Assembly: GCF_010093815.1 (NCBI RefSeq)
Contig: NW_022985550.1
Coordinates: 2,226,055-2,290,054, forward strand
Source: Pseudovirgaria hyperparasitica
Lineage: Eukaryota > Ascomycota > Dothideomycetes > Acrospermales > Acrospermaceae
Length of the DNA: 64,000 nucleotides
Direction: 5' to 3'
The notes under the pieces are model-generated. The model had not been told where the DNA came from. It worked only from the letters and a program-made list of their open reading frames with translations, and ran no database searches. Each line of letters opens with the position of its first letter. The first letter of the stretch is position 1. Positions 23,992-36,595 of this stretch are shown here, piece by piece. The position numbers and the translations under genes were made by a program.

Positions 23992-25319
23992 ATGGTACCC
24001 AGGCGAACGCATAAGAAGTCGCGCAATGGATGCGTGCAATGCAAGCAGCGTAGGGTCAAGGTAAGTCTCTGTGAGGTCAGGCAACACCAGCTCTCTCATC
24101 GTCACCCCCTCAGATCAAAGCGCGTTTCTCACATTGCATGTAGTGTGACGAGAAAGGGCCCATTTGCCATAATTGCACAAAACGACAGTTACCATGCAGC
24201 TTCAAAGACGCGCCTCCAGAGTCGCCAGTTGACTCGCTATCTGAGAAGAGCGCTGATGTTTCCTCCACGGCCCGGGAGAATCAAGCTACCACTCGACGCT
24301 CAACCGTCTTGACAATCAATAAACGTCTAATCACCCCGAACGATGCCAACGCAAAACAGGTCCGGTCACTGGAACTGGGACTACTCCACCACTGGACCAC
24401 CGTCACATATGCGACGCTCGCGCAGGACCGCTTCGAGCATGGACCCAACATAGAGTACAGACTCTGGCAAATTGACGTTCCCAGAGAGGCCATGAAGCAT
24501 GAATACCTCCTGAACGCCATCCTCGCCGTCGCCGCCCTCCATGTGCTCTCCCTGCCTCCAGAAAAACAATACGTCCCCGTCACCCTCGCCCACGCCATCG
24601 AATACCACACCGCATCCTGCGCCACCCTGCGCTCCGAACTAGCCACCGTCAACGACAAGAACTGCCACGCCGTCTTCGCCTGCTCCATCCTCATGATCCT
24701 CTCCGTGCTAGCCCTTCCGCCGCCCGCCGACGAGCGCACGGGCCATACGTCCTCTCTATCCGCAATCTTCGCCTACACAGACATCCTTACCGGCACCCGT
24801 GATGTGCTCTACTCGCTGCAGGCGCAGCTCATCGAGGGTCCCTTTCGCCGCATGATGGACTACTGGCAGACCCGCTTCGAGTTCCACGCGCGCCCGGACA
24901 CTAAGGCTGCGATTCAGATCTTGCGCGGGCTGAATCACGAGACACATGTCGAGAACAACCCCATCCAGTGCGCGACCAATGCCATGGCCATTGACATTCT
25001 CGAGACATGCTTTGCCGAGCTGGACAATCGTCCGGATTTCGGGGTTAGTATTGCTTGGCTTGGCAGTCTGGACGGGAGCGTGATTGCGAATTTGCAGCGG
25101 CATGAGCCGGTCGCGCTGGCCATGCTGATTTGCTGGGGCGTCATGTTGGAACAACCTAGTCCGATGTGGTTCGTTCATAGGCCCGGAAAAGCTCTTATAC
25201 AGGAGATTCTCTCGCTGAAGCTACATGAGGAGAAGAAGTGGACGTTGCTAGTCGCGTGGGCGAAGGACAGAGCAGGCATGGAAACGTCTAGTATTCCGGT
25301 GACATGCGAAGCTTCATAA
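23992..25319 (+). CDS. Zn2Cys6 transcription factor
   Basis: Fungal zinc-cluster regulator of 414 aa. Exons 23992-24060 and 24144-25319; the 83-base intron (GTAAGT...CATGTAG) falls exactly between the second and third zinc ligands, a common place for it in this family. The cluster is C14-x2-C17-x6-C24-x6-C31-x2-C34-x6-C41, complete, preceded by a basic stretch (RRTHKKSRNG). The rest resembles the middle and C-terminal part of fungal regulators (MKHEYLLNAILAVAALHVLS, then a helical region). It is similar in layout to UPC2/sterol-uptake-type or short regulators in which the domain is not strongly conserved. The target is unknown; it stands alone between a relic-bearing gap and a Rab-GAP gene, so there is no cluster to assign it to. 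GC content of the second exon is higher than its surroundings. Confidence 0.9.
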
Positions 25320-25964
25320 GTGAGGATGCCTTTGAATATTTTCTGCAGCTCATTTGTCCATAATAGCTGGCGTTTGGGTAATTTTTAACCAGATCGCATT
25401 GGCGTGGGTCACGGACGTCGTGTTTCCCTTGATAACGACAATGCAACTTATACTACGATACAGACGACACGTCAATATCGTGACATACAGCAACAAGTTC
25501 GTCTTGTTAGGATAGAGATCATAGGTAGACGAGCAACTTGTCATCATCTCCACATCCCGTGTCGATCCCTGCGCCACAGTCCCTCTCGCCGTTCCTCATC
25601 GTGAGTACAAGACTAGTGCTAAACTTCCATTTGAATGCTGAGTATCCTGTAACCAACATCCAAAACGACGCATATGCGTCTCCTCTTAACGTTCCATGCG
25701 AAGGACACACAACCACAACACATTCTAGTGTAAGACAACGTGAACCCCCACGGACAAAACAACGCTAATGGCGATGTGTGAAGAATGAAATGAGCCAAAG
25801 CAATGCGACCCTGAGATGATTGCGTGTCCGTCATGCCATTCGTGGAGTACAAGTGATAAATATATAGACAGTGAAAAGAATATGGTCAATCATGGTCAGT
25901 CAATAAGTGCGCTGCTCTCGATGACCTATGCGGCGGGATATATGTTAGCAAAAGTCTACTAAGG
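25320..25964. other. Convergent spacer
   Basis: 645 bases between converging genes; no gene or repeat seen. Both 3' UTRs are expected. Confidence 0.5.
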
Positions 25965-28807
25965 TCACTCGCCGCTGACCATTGCAGAAAGGTTTTTCCA
26001 CCTCTGCTTTAAGGTTTCATTTTCAGCATCCGTCTGATGAAGTCGTTAGTAAATTACTGATAGTGGCGCTCATGGCTGACTTTACCTCAGCATTTCTCAT
26101 TTTCGACTCAACGAGCGCTTTCTCTGTTTCTGCCAGCTGTTCTTCCAGCGAACGGTTGCTGTTCTGGACCTCCATGTTACGCGCCATGAGACTATCAAGT
26201 TGTGCCTTGAAGCGCTCTTCAACCTCTTGAGGCTGCTTGTCGACAATCTTCTTCAGCTCGTCGACTTGCCCTTGCAGACTTTCGTTCTCGTCTCGAAGGT
26301 TTTCATTCTCAACTTTAGTCCGTACAAGATCTGAAGCAACCTGCACGTGTTCAATGTCGGCGTTCTCGATTCGACCTTCCAAACTGCGTACGCGCTTCTG
26401 GAAATCCGCATTCGTCTGACGTAGGTTCTCTAGCTCAGACTCGCGTTCTTTCTCTATGCGCTGTTTCTCGTTCCATTCAGCTGTGTAGACCTTTAGCATC
26501 TCGGGTGTGATCTTGATAGCACATGCGTCCTGTACGAGCGTATCTGCTCTGTATACATCTTTGTCCACACCACCAGCACTGCCAAAGAACCCGGAGTCTA
26601 GTAATGAACCAGCATTAGGCGACTTGTCTATGTATATATCGAAGATGCGTTCTTTCAAGAAGACACTTAGTGAACTCATGTCTTTCATGCCAAGTAACGT
26701 TTCGGCATTCTTCTGCATCAGAACGATGCCGAATTTCAGGATAGCTCCCTCCAAGCCTTCGCTCAGAATCAAATCATAAATTCGCAAGACGAGTTGTAGT
26801 GGAAATCGATAAGCAAACAGAGTGAGAAACCATTGTGTTGCGTAGAGCTGTGGGCTGACACCGCGTCGATGCAGGTGGCAATAAAGTGCAGGCTCAAAAT
26901 CTTCTAGCAGTCGTTCGAATTGATAGAGATGTAGGTGCAAGCCTGGCATATCCTGAATAAACATCTCCCGCAATCCGTACTTGTTCATGAGCTTGACGAG
27001 CAGGCAGAATGCTTCTTCCTCCGTCATATTAAATAAGAGTGGCATTGCAATGAAGTTCATGCCTTGTGCATAGCCAACAGCTTCGTCGAAGAGGGCATAG
27101 GCCTTACATACTCCAAAGAGACCTTCTTGAAGACCCGCAGACATGAGGTATTTCGAATAGCTCGTCCTCGCGCCAAGATCGCGTCGTATCACCTTCTCGA
27201 GTTTCATGATTGCAGCCTTGTCCTCCTTTTGTCTTTTAGACCTTTCTGCCTGTAGCTTTGCGATCGCATCCGCAGCCTGCCCGTCGCTTGAAGAGGGTGA
27301 AGCTAGAGGACTTCCTTGCGCTGTCGATGTCGTGGTGGCCGGAGTGGAATAGTTTGAGTGTATGCTTGAAGCAGACGATTTGATCGAGTCCCCTCGCTCC
27401 TTGATACTATGCGTTTGACCTGGCAAGCTAACTCTCTCTTTGTCCGTACCTCTAACCACCAGCTCTCTGTACATCGATTCGAGGTCGTCATTCTTGCTTT
27501 CAGCCAGCACTTGCCAGACCACACCCCGTATAGCCTGTGGAATCCCACTAGCAATGGCTTGGTTCAACTCTTCTGCGCTTGTACGTGCAACCGCCGCCGG
27601 GCCTTCGTAGACCACGGACTGCCATAAATCCCAGTCGACTGGGGTAGCTTTCCCGACTGTTGGCCCTACACCCATGCCTGCGGCGTTTCCTGGTGCTAGA
27701 CCCTGTGTCATTGATACTTGTCTACTTGGGCTATGTGGTCCCGGACTCGATCGGACTCGATGCATCGGCGGAGGCGACCCTTGGTTTTCATCTGCCGTGT
27801 TGCCAGGACTTGCCATTCCGATTCCTACACTCATTGAGCGTCCAATAAGTCCAGCCAAGGCTCCACCATTCTTGTCTGACCCGTGGCCAAGCTCATCGTC
27901 CAAAGAGGTAATACCAGCTTCTTCTCTCATTCGGAGCAATTTAAAGCGGTCTTTCAAGCTATTGCGCCCAGAGCCTTTGGTTGAAGGACTTTCCGATCCT
28001 TCACCATCTAATCTGTTCACCATAAGCTCGGGATTACTGTTGATAGTATTGATTGACGTCACGGTGCCCGTTCTGTCTCGGGTCGCACTAGTGGGCTGCG
28101 TATTCTTGTCGACCTTTTCTGTACTGGCAGAGTTCCTTGTAAGCCATGAGAATGGACTTGTATATTTACGCGTTGTGGGAGGCGGAGCGATGTTCTCAGA
28201 TTTAGCTGGCGCAAGAGGGAGAGGAGGGGGTGGAGGAAATTCATTGATTGGGACCTTCCCGGAGAGGCCTGTGGATGCAACATCCTTGTCGGCCTCCGTT
28301 CGAGGCGGCAATGGGGGTTTAGAGACATGTTCAGAAGTCGTAGGCGTCTTGTTAGAGTCTGTGAGATATAAGTACTCATCATCGCAAGGGGTGCGGCAGA
28401 CACAGCTGTGCCGCTTACTATGCACTTACCTTCGAGATTCACTTCGTCCATACTCCCTACAGATATTCTTTTCGCAGAGCTCTGTGGGCTGGGAGGCGCT
28501 TGGCTTTCATGATTCTGCTCATCTACTCCATCTACGGCTGAGCCCGTAGTCTCACCATAGCTTGAAACAGCGTCCTCATTTTTTTCTTCTCTCGTTGCCG
28601 TATCTGCTGAGGTAGATCGACTCCTATTGGTGAGGGACCGGCCGGGACTTCGTGTCTGCGTAGAGTTACGATGGCTCATATCAGAGGCATCCTCGAAGTT
28701 GTCCTACCCAAGAGCGTATTAGCAAACAGACGAGTGACATGCAGCTGTCTGCAACATGAGGGTCAAAGTACCTCGCGATCAGAGCCAGGATCGCTTCGAG
28801 GCTCCAT
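25965..28807 (-). CDS. Rab GTPase-activating protein, Gyp5-like (TBC domain)
   Basis: TBC-domain GAP, like yeast Gyp5/Gyl1, which act on Ypt1/Sec4-class Rabs in ER-Golgi and polarised secretion. Exons (minus strand) 28807-28772, 28703-28430, 28358-26086 and 26033-25965 give 883 aa. The tiny first exon (MEPRSDPGSDRE) joins DNFEDASDMSHRN across a GTACTT...GGGTAG intron with a TGCTAAT branch. A long Ser/Pro-rich disordered N-terminus with proline runs (EFPPPPPLPLAP) is followed by the TBC domain at about 370-670. The arginine finger is R501 (RRDLGAR) and the glutamine finger Q535 (GYAQGMN), both present. The C-terminal 180 residues form a coiled coil that continues through the 69-base last exon to SAMVSGE. 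Starting at 28679 instead would lose the first exon but keep the frame. Confidence 0.93.
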
Positions 28808-30002
28808 GGATATCGTGCGAGGGGACTATCTAGAAGTAAGGTCAATCGTCGGGTCGGATCTCCTTGCGCTGGTGACCGGACTTGGGACAAAGGAGCTGCA
28901 CCGTGGCAGATACAGGACTGTGTGGGAGATATGCAGAGAGATTCTTAGAGAAGGTTAAGGTAGTTCAGGGAGCGACGGACATGCCAGAGGGGAGTGATAT
29001 GAAGCGAAGAGAAGAGATAACTATGGAGCTGCACGCGAGTTTTTTAATTATTGCAGCGGTGGACACTTTTTCCCGGGATAGGGATATGGACGTCCTCTGA
29101 TGGCACACAAAGCACAAAGCAACTCAAAGGAAGGGACGGGCCACGCAACACGCATGCTAAAGTTGGCTGGGTGCTGGCGCCTTTGGGGGGGCGGATGGGC
29201 ATTCGGGAGGGGGTTGAACACCGGGCTGGGCTGGTGGTCTGGTGGGCTGGTGGGCAGGGAAGCCACCCGTTGCGTACCTTACTTGACCGCCACCACTAAC
29301 ACCCTCCTCAATAATAATACATGGCACATTCCTGAACAAAACACCACAATAGTCTGGTACTTATCTGGCGTTATGCGAAAGACACGGTGGGCCCAGATTG
29401 CGAGAGTAAACGCTGTAACCAGAGCGGTTCTGTTATTACATGACTTTTGCTTCAGACTCGTCCGACCTCGAGATCCTCTTTGGCCGCTTTGATATAATTA
29501 TCTTGACAGCCAGAACTGCTCACTTGGTTGCAGCTTGCGATCCTGGATTGACCCTGGAAGCGGCAGGTTTACACCCCACTGTTTTGGCGGAGACGTTTCA
29601 CCCTCCTTCTTTGCACCCACCAGTCACGCCTTGTCTCCAGCCACAACTTGCGACGAGCGTCCTGTCTGCCCGGCTGACTGCGGGCCTGTCCAGAATATAC
29701 GGATTTATCTTGGAAAGCAATCTTTCGGCCTGTACCACCTCGCCTGCTTCATGTTATTTGTCCCATAATCCATGCTTCAAATGGGAACGATTACTTTATG
29801 CCGTGAAACAAAGGGGTTAAGGGGCACTACGCTTTTCTGGCGACGGAGCCCCTAGGGAATCCCAACTCCGCAAACGACAACACTTACCACATCCGGTCAA
29901 ATTTTACTTTGGAAATCTTTCATTCACCATATGCATTGTGGTCAACTCCTCTAATTGACATGATCTAAGCCAAACAGACACGCCATGTCGACAAGAATTG
30001 CC
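28808..30002. other. Upstream region of the Rab-GAP gene
   Basis: 1.2 kb between two minus-strand genes, holding the GAP promoter and the carboxypeptidase 3' UTR. It contains a strongly G-rich stretch (29184-29260). Open frames here are low-complexity and unconvincing. Confidence 0.5.
29184..29260 (+). repeat. G-rich GGGCTGG-type stretch
   Basis: Many GGG runs (for example a run of seven G near 29185, then repeated GGGCTGG and TGGTGGGC units) within about 80 bases, a likely G-quadruplex-forming region on this strand. It lies about 380 bases upstream of the Rab-GAP start. Confidence 0.6.
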
Positions 30003-32064
30003 TCAGAACCCAGGTCTGACCTTCTGTACCCGTTGCACTGGGCCTCCCTTTGCAAACATTCCTGGCATACCAGTCTCTTCTGGCAACGGGACATATGGCT
30101 CAGTATGAGTTGAGTTTGCACTGCCCTCCGAGCTCAGGTCGGCCGTCACCATCTCGTTGCCGTCTGCAATTGAGAAATGATTAATCGTTCTGTTGAACAT
30201 GGCCAGACTGGCTTCAGGCTGGTAGTACGGTACAAGATGACCAGCTTCGTATATTCTCAGGAATGAGAAGTTACCGTACTGTCTGACTGCACCATATTCG
30301 ACGCCATTGACAGTAAAAGGCTCGTATCCAGCCGCGGTGAATTGTTTACTGTGCGTGTAGTTCACGGCCAAGGATATTGCTTCTCCACCAAACCAGTTAC
30401 AGATGTACTAATGGACAAGGTCAGACATATATTCAGGGAGCATGAAGAACTGCTTACATCAGCGTCACCGTAGTACAATGCTACGCGCACACCAGCATCG
30501 AGAAGCATCTCAAGGTCTTCAATGAAGTTTGGATAAACAAAATCTGCATCGTTGTGAGTAGAGCGCAAAGACAACTGTGCCCATAGAGTCTTACCTCCAG
30601 TCTGCTGGAAGGCCCAGTACACCTCGCTATTGCTAGATGTGTAGTTCAGATTGACTCCGAGTGCATCTTGGACTTCCGGCTGGTTCAAATACTCGGGGAA
30701 GTAGCCTGCGGGTTCAGGATCGTCAAGTGGATGACGAATGTCGTAGACACCCCGGTTTCCGACAGCATAGTACGGTCCCTCGACATTATCACGGCACATT
30801 GATTGCGCCTCACTGCAGATAGCCTGATCTGATAGCGTGGTGCGGTTGGTAGTTCTACAAGCCTTGACTTGGTCCAGACATCCCATTCCAGGCATATTCA
30901 GAGCAAACTTCATGTAATTATACACAGTGTCGTTGATGGCTTTGATTCCGTATGTATTGTTCGTGGCGAACTCTGGATAGTAGGGTGCTTGAATTAGCTC
31001 GTCAATTATACCGTTACCGATCTAGATCTCGATTAGCTGCCCGATTGTACGCTTCAACGTTTGAGACATACCCCAAGACTGTTCAGGTTCAGCTCGACGC
31101 CTTCTACGGTACCGTCGGAGATCAGCTGGTTCTGCTCGTAGAAGTAGTTGTAGAAAGCAGGTCTAGCAGACAGTCAGTAGTGTCAACAACATTCGTCAGG
31201 GCGTAGTGAAGCTCACCCATAGTGGCCACCATAAGACTCTGTCCAGAGATTGAACACTTTCGATGTGATTGTCGAGGCAAGTTGAGGCAGTCCGCTATAA
31301 AAACCCTGGAGAACATGATAGGCAGCCACGGCAGAGAGATCTGTGGTGTCGAGCAGTTGTGCGTCAATGACAGGATACCTTCCGGTGACATCCTGCACGG
31401 TAGAATTGACAAAAGCTCCAGTGAATTCATCATACGAGCCTGCTTCTGCTTCCGAGTACGAGTATCCTACACCCAGGGGCTGCGAAAGGAAGAGTAAGTT
31501 CGAAAATGCATTCCACGAGTAAGGATTCAAAGCTGTTTCGAGATCTTCTGTTACATTGCAAGGGCCAAGTTCTGTATAGCGTGTCAACGATATGCACCGC
31601 AGCCAGTGTTGATGAGACTATTCACCTTGAAAGAGCCCGATCAAAGAATCGCTTCCCGGTCCTCCGTTGAGCCAAAGAGTAATTGGATCGTTTGCGGGAT
31701 CATTTCTGCTCTCGAAGAACCAAAAGAAGGTCTAGCACAGCGTCAGTCAAGTCCTAGCAGGGGATTGAACTCCATACGTGGGCATTAGGCGCAATGTCGA
31801 TGTAACCAGCATATGAATTCACTCCTTGAATGAATGGGTAAGTATGTCACGGTCCCTTTGGTGCTCTTGCTGACCTTCAGTAGTCTCGCAAACACCAGCT
31901 TCTCCTGGATGTTTGTATCGTATTTGCACACCAGTGGGGGTAGTAATAGTCTTCACGCCAGTCGCATTTGCGGGTAGCTGTCTGGCACCGAGAGGAAGCT
32001 TGATGAACGCGTCGATTGGCGATGCCAGAAGCGCAAACACCGTAATACCAAGTTTCCCTAGCAT
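30003..32064 (-). CDS. Secreted serine carboxypeptidase (S10)
   Basis: Extracellular or vacuolar acid carboxypeptidase that removes C-terminal residues from peptides. Eight exons (minus strand): 32064-31875, 31824-31778, 31731-31626, 31571-31217, 31162-31072, 31021-30595, 30543-30458 and 30407-30003, giving 568 aa; all seven introns are 46-54 bases. A signal peptide ([19 protein letters not shown]) is present. Family motifs are the oxyanion segment [10 protein letters not shown], the nucleophile Ser227 (ESYGG), the Asp of GDADYICNW (432-434) and His491 ([10 protein letters not shown]), so the triad is complete. Several N-x-S/T sites are expected for a glycoprotein. I see no C-terminal GPI or transmembrane segment, which favours secretion. 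Every intron phase was checked by frame continuity. The exact subfamily is not clear. Confidence 0.95.
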
Positions 32065-33153
32065 ATTTTCGACACAATCAGGCTCTTGTTGGAAGACACA
32101 CCAAGCATTTAGACTCCGGCAATCGGCGACTGTTCATCCTTTTAAAGCTGGGTCCGCTGCTGTTCTACTATGTTGCCTCCGCACATCAATCCTGGTAGCA
32201 GAAAAGTTCCTGCATTTGGATCCTTTCAACAATTTGGGTAGCGTATCATAAGCCCAACCCACCAGCGGATATGCCATCCTAGACCAAGAATGTCAAGTGT
32301 CAAGGGCGCATCCAAGCATCAAATCCTGCAGGCCCTAGAAATGATAAGCTTCCTGCAAGGCCTTGGTGAACAGGAAGTGCTAGGCAAGGCCGAAAGAGGA
32401 AGGTGAAGTAGCCGACGGACAGGAAGAAGCTGCGGCGTAGGTTCCGGTTGGCGCGGATGCCAAGTCAAAGAGGCCGAGAACGGGTCGTAGATGTTGATTT
32501 TGACGTCGATGTGTTCTATCGATTACGGGGAGATTTGCGGTGTAATATCGCCATTGCGCCTATGAAATGCATCCCGCCATCCACGTTCCACGAGCCTTGG
32601 GAGGCGGGGGCAAGGCAAGCAAGGTAACTGTTTTGCGGGAGCTCTGTACGTAGTAACAGTACTTAAAGGCGGATGAGATGTTAGATCCTAGGTCTCAGTA
32701 TTGTCGACATGATTGCTAGTCGCACTGAGCCCACGGTCGAAGACAAAGGTGATCATGCGAAGTCCTTGGAACTCCCTCTTTCTCCACGACTTTGTGCGAG
32801 TCCATCTAAAGAATGGAACTTGAGAGTTGCCTGTATGATAGATCTATCGATTCAATCCACATGTGCTGATGTCGAATGACATATCAAAATTTTAGATTAA
32901 CATAATATAATAACAATAATTATTGAGCTTTCGACCCATCCATTTTTAGCTAGACTCGCCTCCTGTCTACTTCCGACGCTAGGTTCGCGGGCGGCTCTGC
33001 TATCAGTCTCCCAATACCACCAGTCAGTCGGACGGGGTAGTTCCAATGGTCCCTCAATATTACGACTTTTCATGTACGCGTTCTGAAATGAGGCTATGAT
33101 GGTCTCGAGATTACAAACTAAGCTCACATCGGTCTATTGGTTCTTACCTCGCC
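32065..33153. other. Divergent intergenic region
   Basis: 1.09 kb between the divergent carboxypeptidase and the type II membrane protein genes. It probably holds both promoters. An AT-rich patch lies at 32880-32930. No gene seen. Confidence 0.5.
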
Positions 33154-34593
33154 ATGTTCACTCGCAGACTCGTATTCATCCTGCCGCTGGCAGCATGTCT
33201 CGTCTTCTTCGGTTTTATTGCACAGCGCCTCCTCCTGGAAAGAGGAGCGGTACGATACCCATCAGTGGTGACCCCAGATCATCCTCCCGATTCATCAACA
33301 TCATCCTGGCGCCCAGGAACCCCACGGAATGCGTGGGATACAGGCAAATATGAACTCATGAGACGGCCGAAAGATGCCTCTGCCCCATGGACGCATCGCG
33401 AATTAGTGTCGCTTACAACACCAGGTGGGGAATACATCATGATCAATTTCGGAGTCGTCGAAGGTGCCATCAATCCAAACATGTTACCACATCCTAAATT
33501 GAACGACACATGGATCCTCGTTGCACAACACGGTAAACTAAAAGGATTCCCGAATTTCTCTCCCGAGGAATCATTTTACTTTGATGAATTGACATGCCTG
33601 GCAAATTTCACGTCTCCGGGAACATTACAATGCATGACTCCGCCTCTGCTACTCCCGATAGCCAATGCACCAAACAGCCATGGGTGTGTAGGCAAGAGTA
33701 TCTGGATTCTTTCTACCAATATTGGTCCTCATGATGCTCGAGTGGTCTATGGTCCGGAGTTTCCAATCATTGTATACGGAGAGAAATCACAATACACCTG
33801 CTTCAGTCTATGGATGCAAGATTTTCGCGTCCTTGTGGACTGGGAATACGACACATCTTGGGACAGAGTAACGGCAGTCAATACCTCTGGCTTACGGCAT
33901 GCTGTCGAAATGCAGCGCCCGCCGCCTATTGGAATTGTAGAGAAGAACTATTTTCTTTTCTGGGATTTCGAAAACCAAATGTACGCTCATTTCGATATTG
34001 CACCTGAACGTGCTTTCGCAAAAATCGAGAACGACGGCTCTGTGGGCCCAAACCTCGCATCCGATGTGTCCATCACCGATCTGGAGTGTATGAACAAGTA
34101 TATGCCCAAGACTGGTCCAGAATTGGAGGACATCCACCAAGCAACGAATTCTTTGTCCATCACCCTTTGTGACCGCGCGGATCCCAAATGTAGTCCAGAC
34201 ACTGAGAACACCTTCATAATGACAATATGGCAGTGGAAATCCTACCATTCCTTCCATGGTGCTTACGAGCCATATCTTGCACTTTTTAAGCGAATGGCAC
34301 CCTTCGAGCTCTATGGCTTGACCACGAAACCTTTCTGGATGCGAGGCCGAGGCGGATTTGGCGAGGGAAGGCTGCCTGATCCAAACGCAAATGACCAGAT
34401 AAAGGCTGAATGGAACCAGACCGAGATGCTCTACGTTACGAGTATGGCCTGGAAAGAACCTGGTCTTAGATATCATGGCTTCCTGGACGATATCATCTGG
34501 ATTGGTTTTGGTATCGAGGACAACTACACCGCGGCTATGGACGTGAAAGCAAGAGATTTGTTTCCCGATCTGCAGCGATGCCAGTTGCCATGA
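33154..34593 (+). CDS. Type II membrane protein, possible glycosyltransferase
   Basis: Single-exon gene, 479 aa. A short cytosolic N-terminus and one signal anchor (LVFILPLAACLVFFGFIAQ, residues 6-24) are followed by a lumenal domain with many aromatic residues, the layout of Golgi glycosyltransferases. Recurrent-looking segments include INFGVVEGAINPNMLPHP, NIGPHDARVVYGP, WMQDFRVLVDW, DIHQATNSLSITLC and EWNQTEMLYVTSM. I believe these recur in a family widespread in filamentous ascomycetes, often left as hypothetical. A relation to the fungal beta-mannosyltransferase group (GT91) is my guess only; I see no DxD motif that proves it. Several conserved-looking Cys suggest disulphides in the lumen. 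ATG 33154 lies just before the anchor, so the start is well supported. Confidence 0.75.
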   Translation: MFTRRLVFILPLAACLVFFGFIAQRLLLERGAVRYPSVVTPDHPPDSSTSSWRPGTPRNAWDTGKYELMRRPKDASAPWTHRELVSLTTPGGEYIMINFGVVEGAINPNMLPHPKLNDTWILVAQHGKLKGFPNFSPEESFYFDELTCLANFTSPGTLQCMTPPLLLPIANAPNSHGCVGKSIWILSTNIGPHDARVVYGPEFPIIVYGEKSQYTCFSLWMQDFRVLVDWEYDTSWDRVTAVNTSGLRHAVEMQRPPPIGIVEKNYFLFWDFENQMYAHFDIAPERAFAKIENDGSVGPNLASDVSITDLECMNKYMPKTGPELEDIHQATNSLSITLCDRADPKCSPDTENTFIMTIWQWKSYHSFHGAYEPYLALFKRMAPFELYGLTTKPFWMRGRGGFGEGRLPDPNANDQIKAEWNQTEMLYVTSMAWKEPGLRYHGFLDDIIWIGFGIEDNYTAAMDVKARDLFPDLQRCQLP

Positions 34594-34876
34594 GAGTGAC
34601 AGCCAAACTTGTATTACTTTTATGAATCATGTAAAACCATGCGCTTGATGTAAATTGGATGATACCCTCATACATGATCGAGCTAAGATAGCGACGATTC
34701 GGAATAGATATCATTTACTACTATTTGTGCTTGTTACAGCAACATGTCGAGCCTTAGGCATCAACATCACCCGCGAAGCTACCACCGCGCGTTATCAACA
34801 TCCCGCGACCCATCGTACCACTTGTAAATCCACGTCCTGTCGGCTCTCTGTACTATTGTAATACAATCGAATCACA

Positions 34877-36388
34877 ATGTCTAGGCAATCGATGGCCCCG
34901 TCACGCAATCCTTCTCTGCTCGAAGAACTAGAGAAGCTTGAGCAATCTATAACTTTGACGCTTCAAGGTATGTACTATGTTGTTCCTCCAAGCGACAGGG
35001 TCTCACACCGTTCCCAGAAATCGATTCGAACTTTAGTCGCGCACACCGTATTGTAACCACATCGATTATACCAGTGGTACAAGAATATGCCAAACATTCT
35101 GAGGCCGTGTGGGAAGGTTCGAAGGTACATTTCGACCCCGCAGCACTTTTCTGCCAGCATAGACTGACGCTTTTATACACTCACAGTTTTGGAAACAATT
35201 CTTTGAATCCAGCGCGAATGTCTCTCTCGACGGATATGAAGTTGCGCCGCCAGAAGATTCCATCATTCCGGATGAGAACAACACCACTCAACAATCCTCT
35301 AGCTATGACACGAATGTCGATGAAGATACCATAACAGGCTCCTCCATAACCCCTCCCAAACCTGCTCCCACCGAAGCAGACGATGAACTCTCCACCGAAG
35401 TCCTCTCTTCTCCCTCCGCCGCGCACGCGCACAGTACACCCCGCCAACCAGGCGCTGCCGGCACATCATTCGCATCCTACGGCTCGCCGTACGAGTCCAT
35501 GAAGCGCTCCATGGCCGGCCTATCCACACGCAGTCCCCCATCCTCTCCTATAATCGACCCCAGAACGCCCGCAGGCAACACCCGCGCCACGCTTCCAGAT
35601 ACCTCCATGACCCCTGAATCCTCCCCTTTCAATCCGCCCACATCCACAGCAACACGCACAAACGTCAATCAAGATCCGTTGCTCCACCAGATGTTGGACA
35701 AAACCTATCGTATTGCAGCGACACCTCATACTGCCCGCAAGCAAGCCCAGCCTCCAGCGTCCCGCACAGGCTTGGGCCCAAAGCAAAGAGCTCACAAGCC
35801 GTCCACGGGCTTGACGCCCTCAACGCGCGGCCATCAGTCTGCGCCATCAGCGCTCGATTCCTCGCCGTTTGGCTCGTCGCCTGAGATCGCGGCGCCGCAA
35901 CTGCGTGCGGATATATTTTCTAGTCCCATAAAGGGCGGGTTCGGAGGCCCGCGAACACCGGGTGTGAGTGTGATGGCGTCGGCGCGGAAGAATATTGCGA
36001 CTCCGGCGCAGAGGGAGGGTGTGGTTGGCGCCGGCGCGAATTTGTTTAGCCAAAACCGTACGGACCGTACGGGTGGTGGCTTTGGGGCCGAAAAGACTTT
36101 GGAATGGGATAGCGACGATGATTTCGAGGAAGAGCTGGGCTTCAGTCCACCTAAGACTATGCAGTTCCATGTACCGCAGAGCCGCCTTCTACAGACACCT
36201 GGTAAGTTCGTGTTATGCTGCGTATGTTACATTCTAACAGACATACAGCACGAGAGGCAAGCAAGAGAATTGTAGAGGACCTGCTACTGACCGCCGGAGC
36301 CGACTTCACAGACGAATTGGACTCAAAGCAAGAGGATGATAGTCCTAGCGTGGTGCGCAGGCACAATGAGATGGATGACACCTTTTGA
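34877..36388 (+). CDS. ASK1: DASH complex subunit Ask1
   Basis: Subunit of the fungal DASH/Dam1 kinetochore ring, which couples chromosomes to spindle microtubules; Ask1 is a CDK target in yeast. Exons 34877-34967, 35018-35124, 35187-36201 and 36249-36388 give 450 aa. The conserved Ask1 helix spans the first three exons: LLEELEKLEQSITLTLQEID, NFSRAHRIVTTSIIPVVQEY and the FWKQFFE segment. A long Ser/Thr/Pro-rich region with many S/T-P sites follows, fitting phosphorylation. A short C-terminal motif (REASKRIVEDLLLTAGADFTDEL) is supplied by the last exon. The final intron has two AGs; only the second (36247-36248) keeps the frame. It shares a 207-base convergent spacer with the next gene. Confidence 0.94.
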
Positions 36389-36595
36389 GGAACAGAACAG
36401 TATACGTTCCAGAACTCCGACAATGCATTGTACGACGTGTACGTAAGACTACAAATTTCAGCGAGTGTAATACTCCTTAACGAAAATCCGCGAGGCCAAG
36501 ATTTGCACCAGTATCTTCCAAACGCCAATTCATCATTCTGCGCCAAGTGTAATTTGGGTATAAAGCTGTCCCACGCGTTCAAACTATGATGCCTC

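Noticed and set aside
29440-29820. 126-residue plus-strand frame
   Set aside because: No recognisable content; it lies in a promoter/3' UTR interval between two minus-strand genes.
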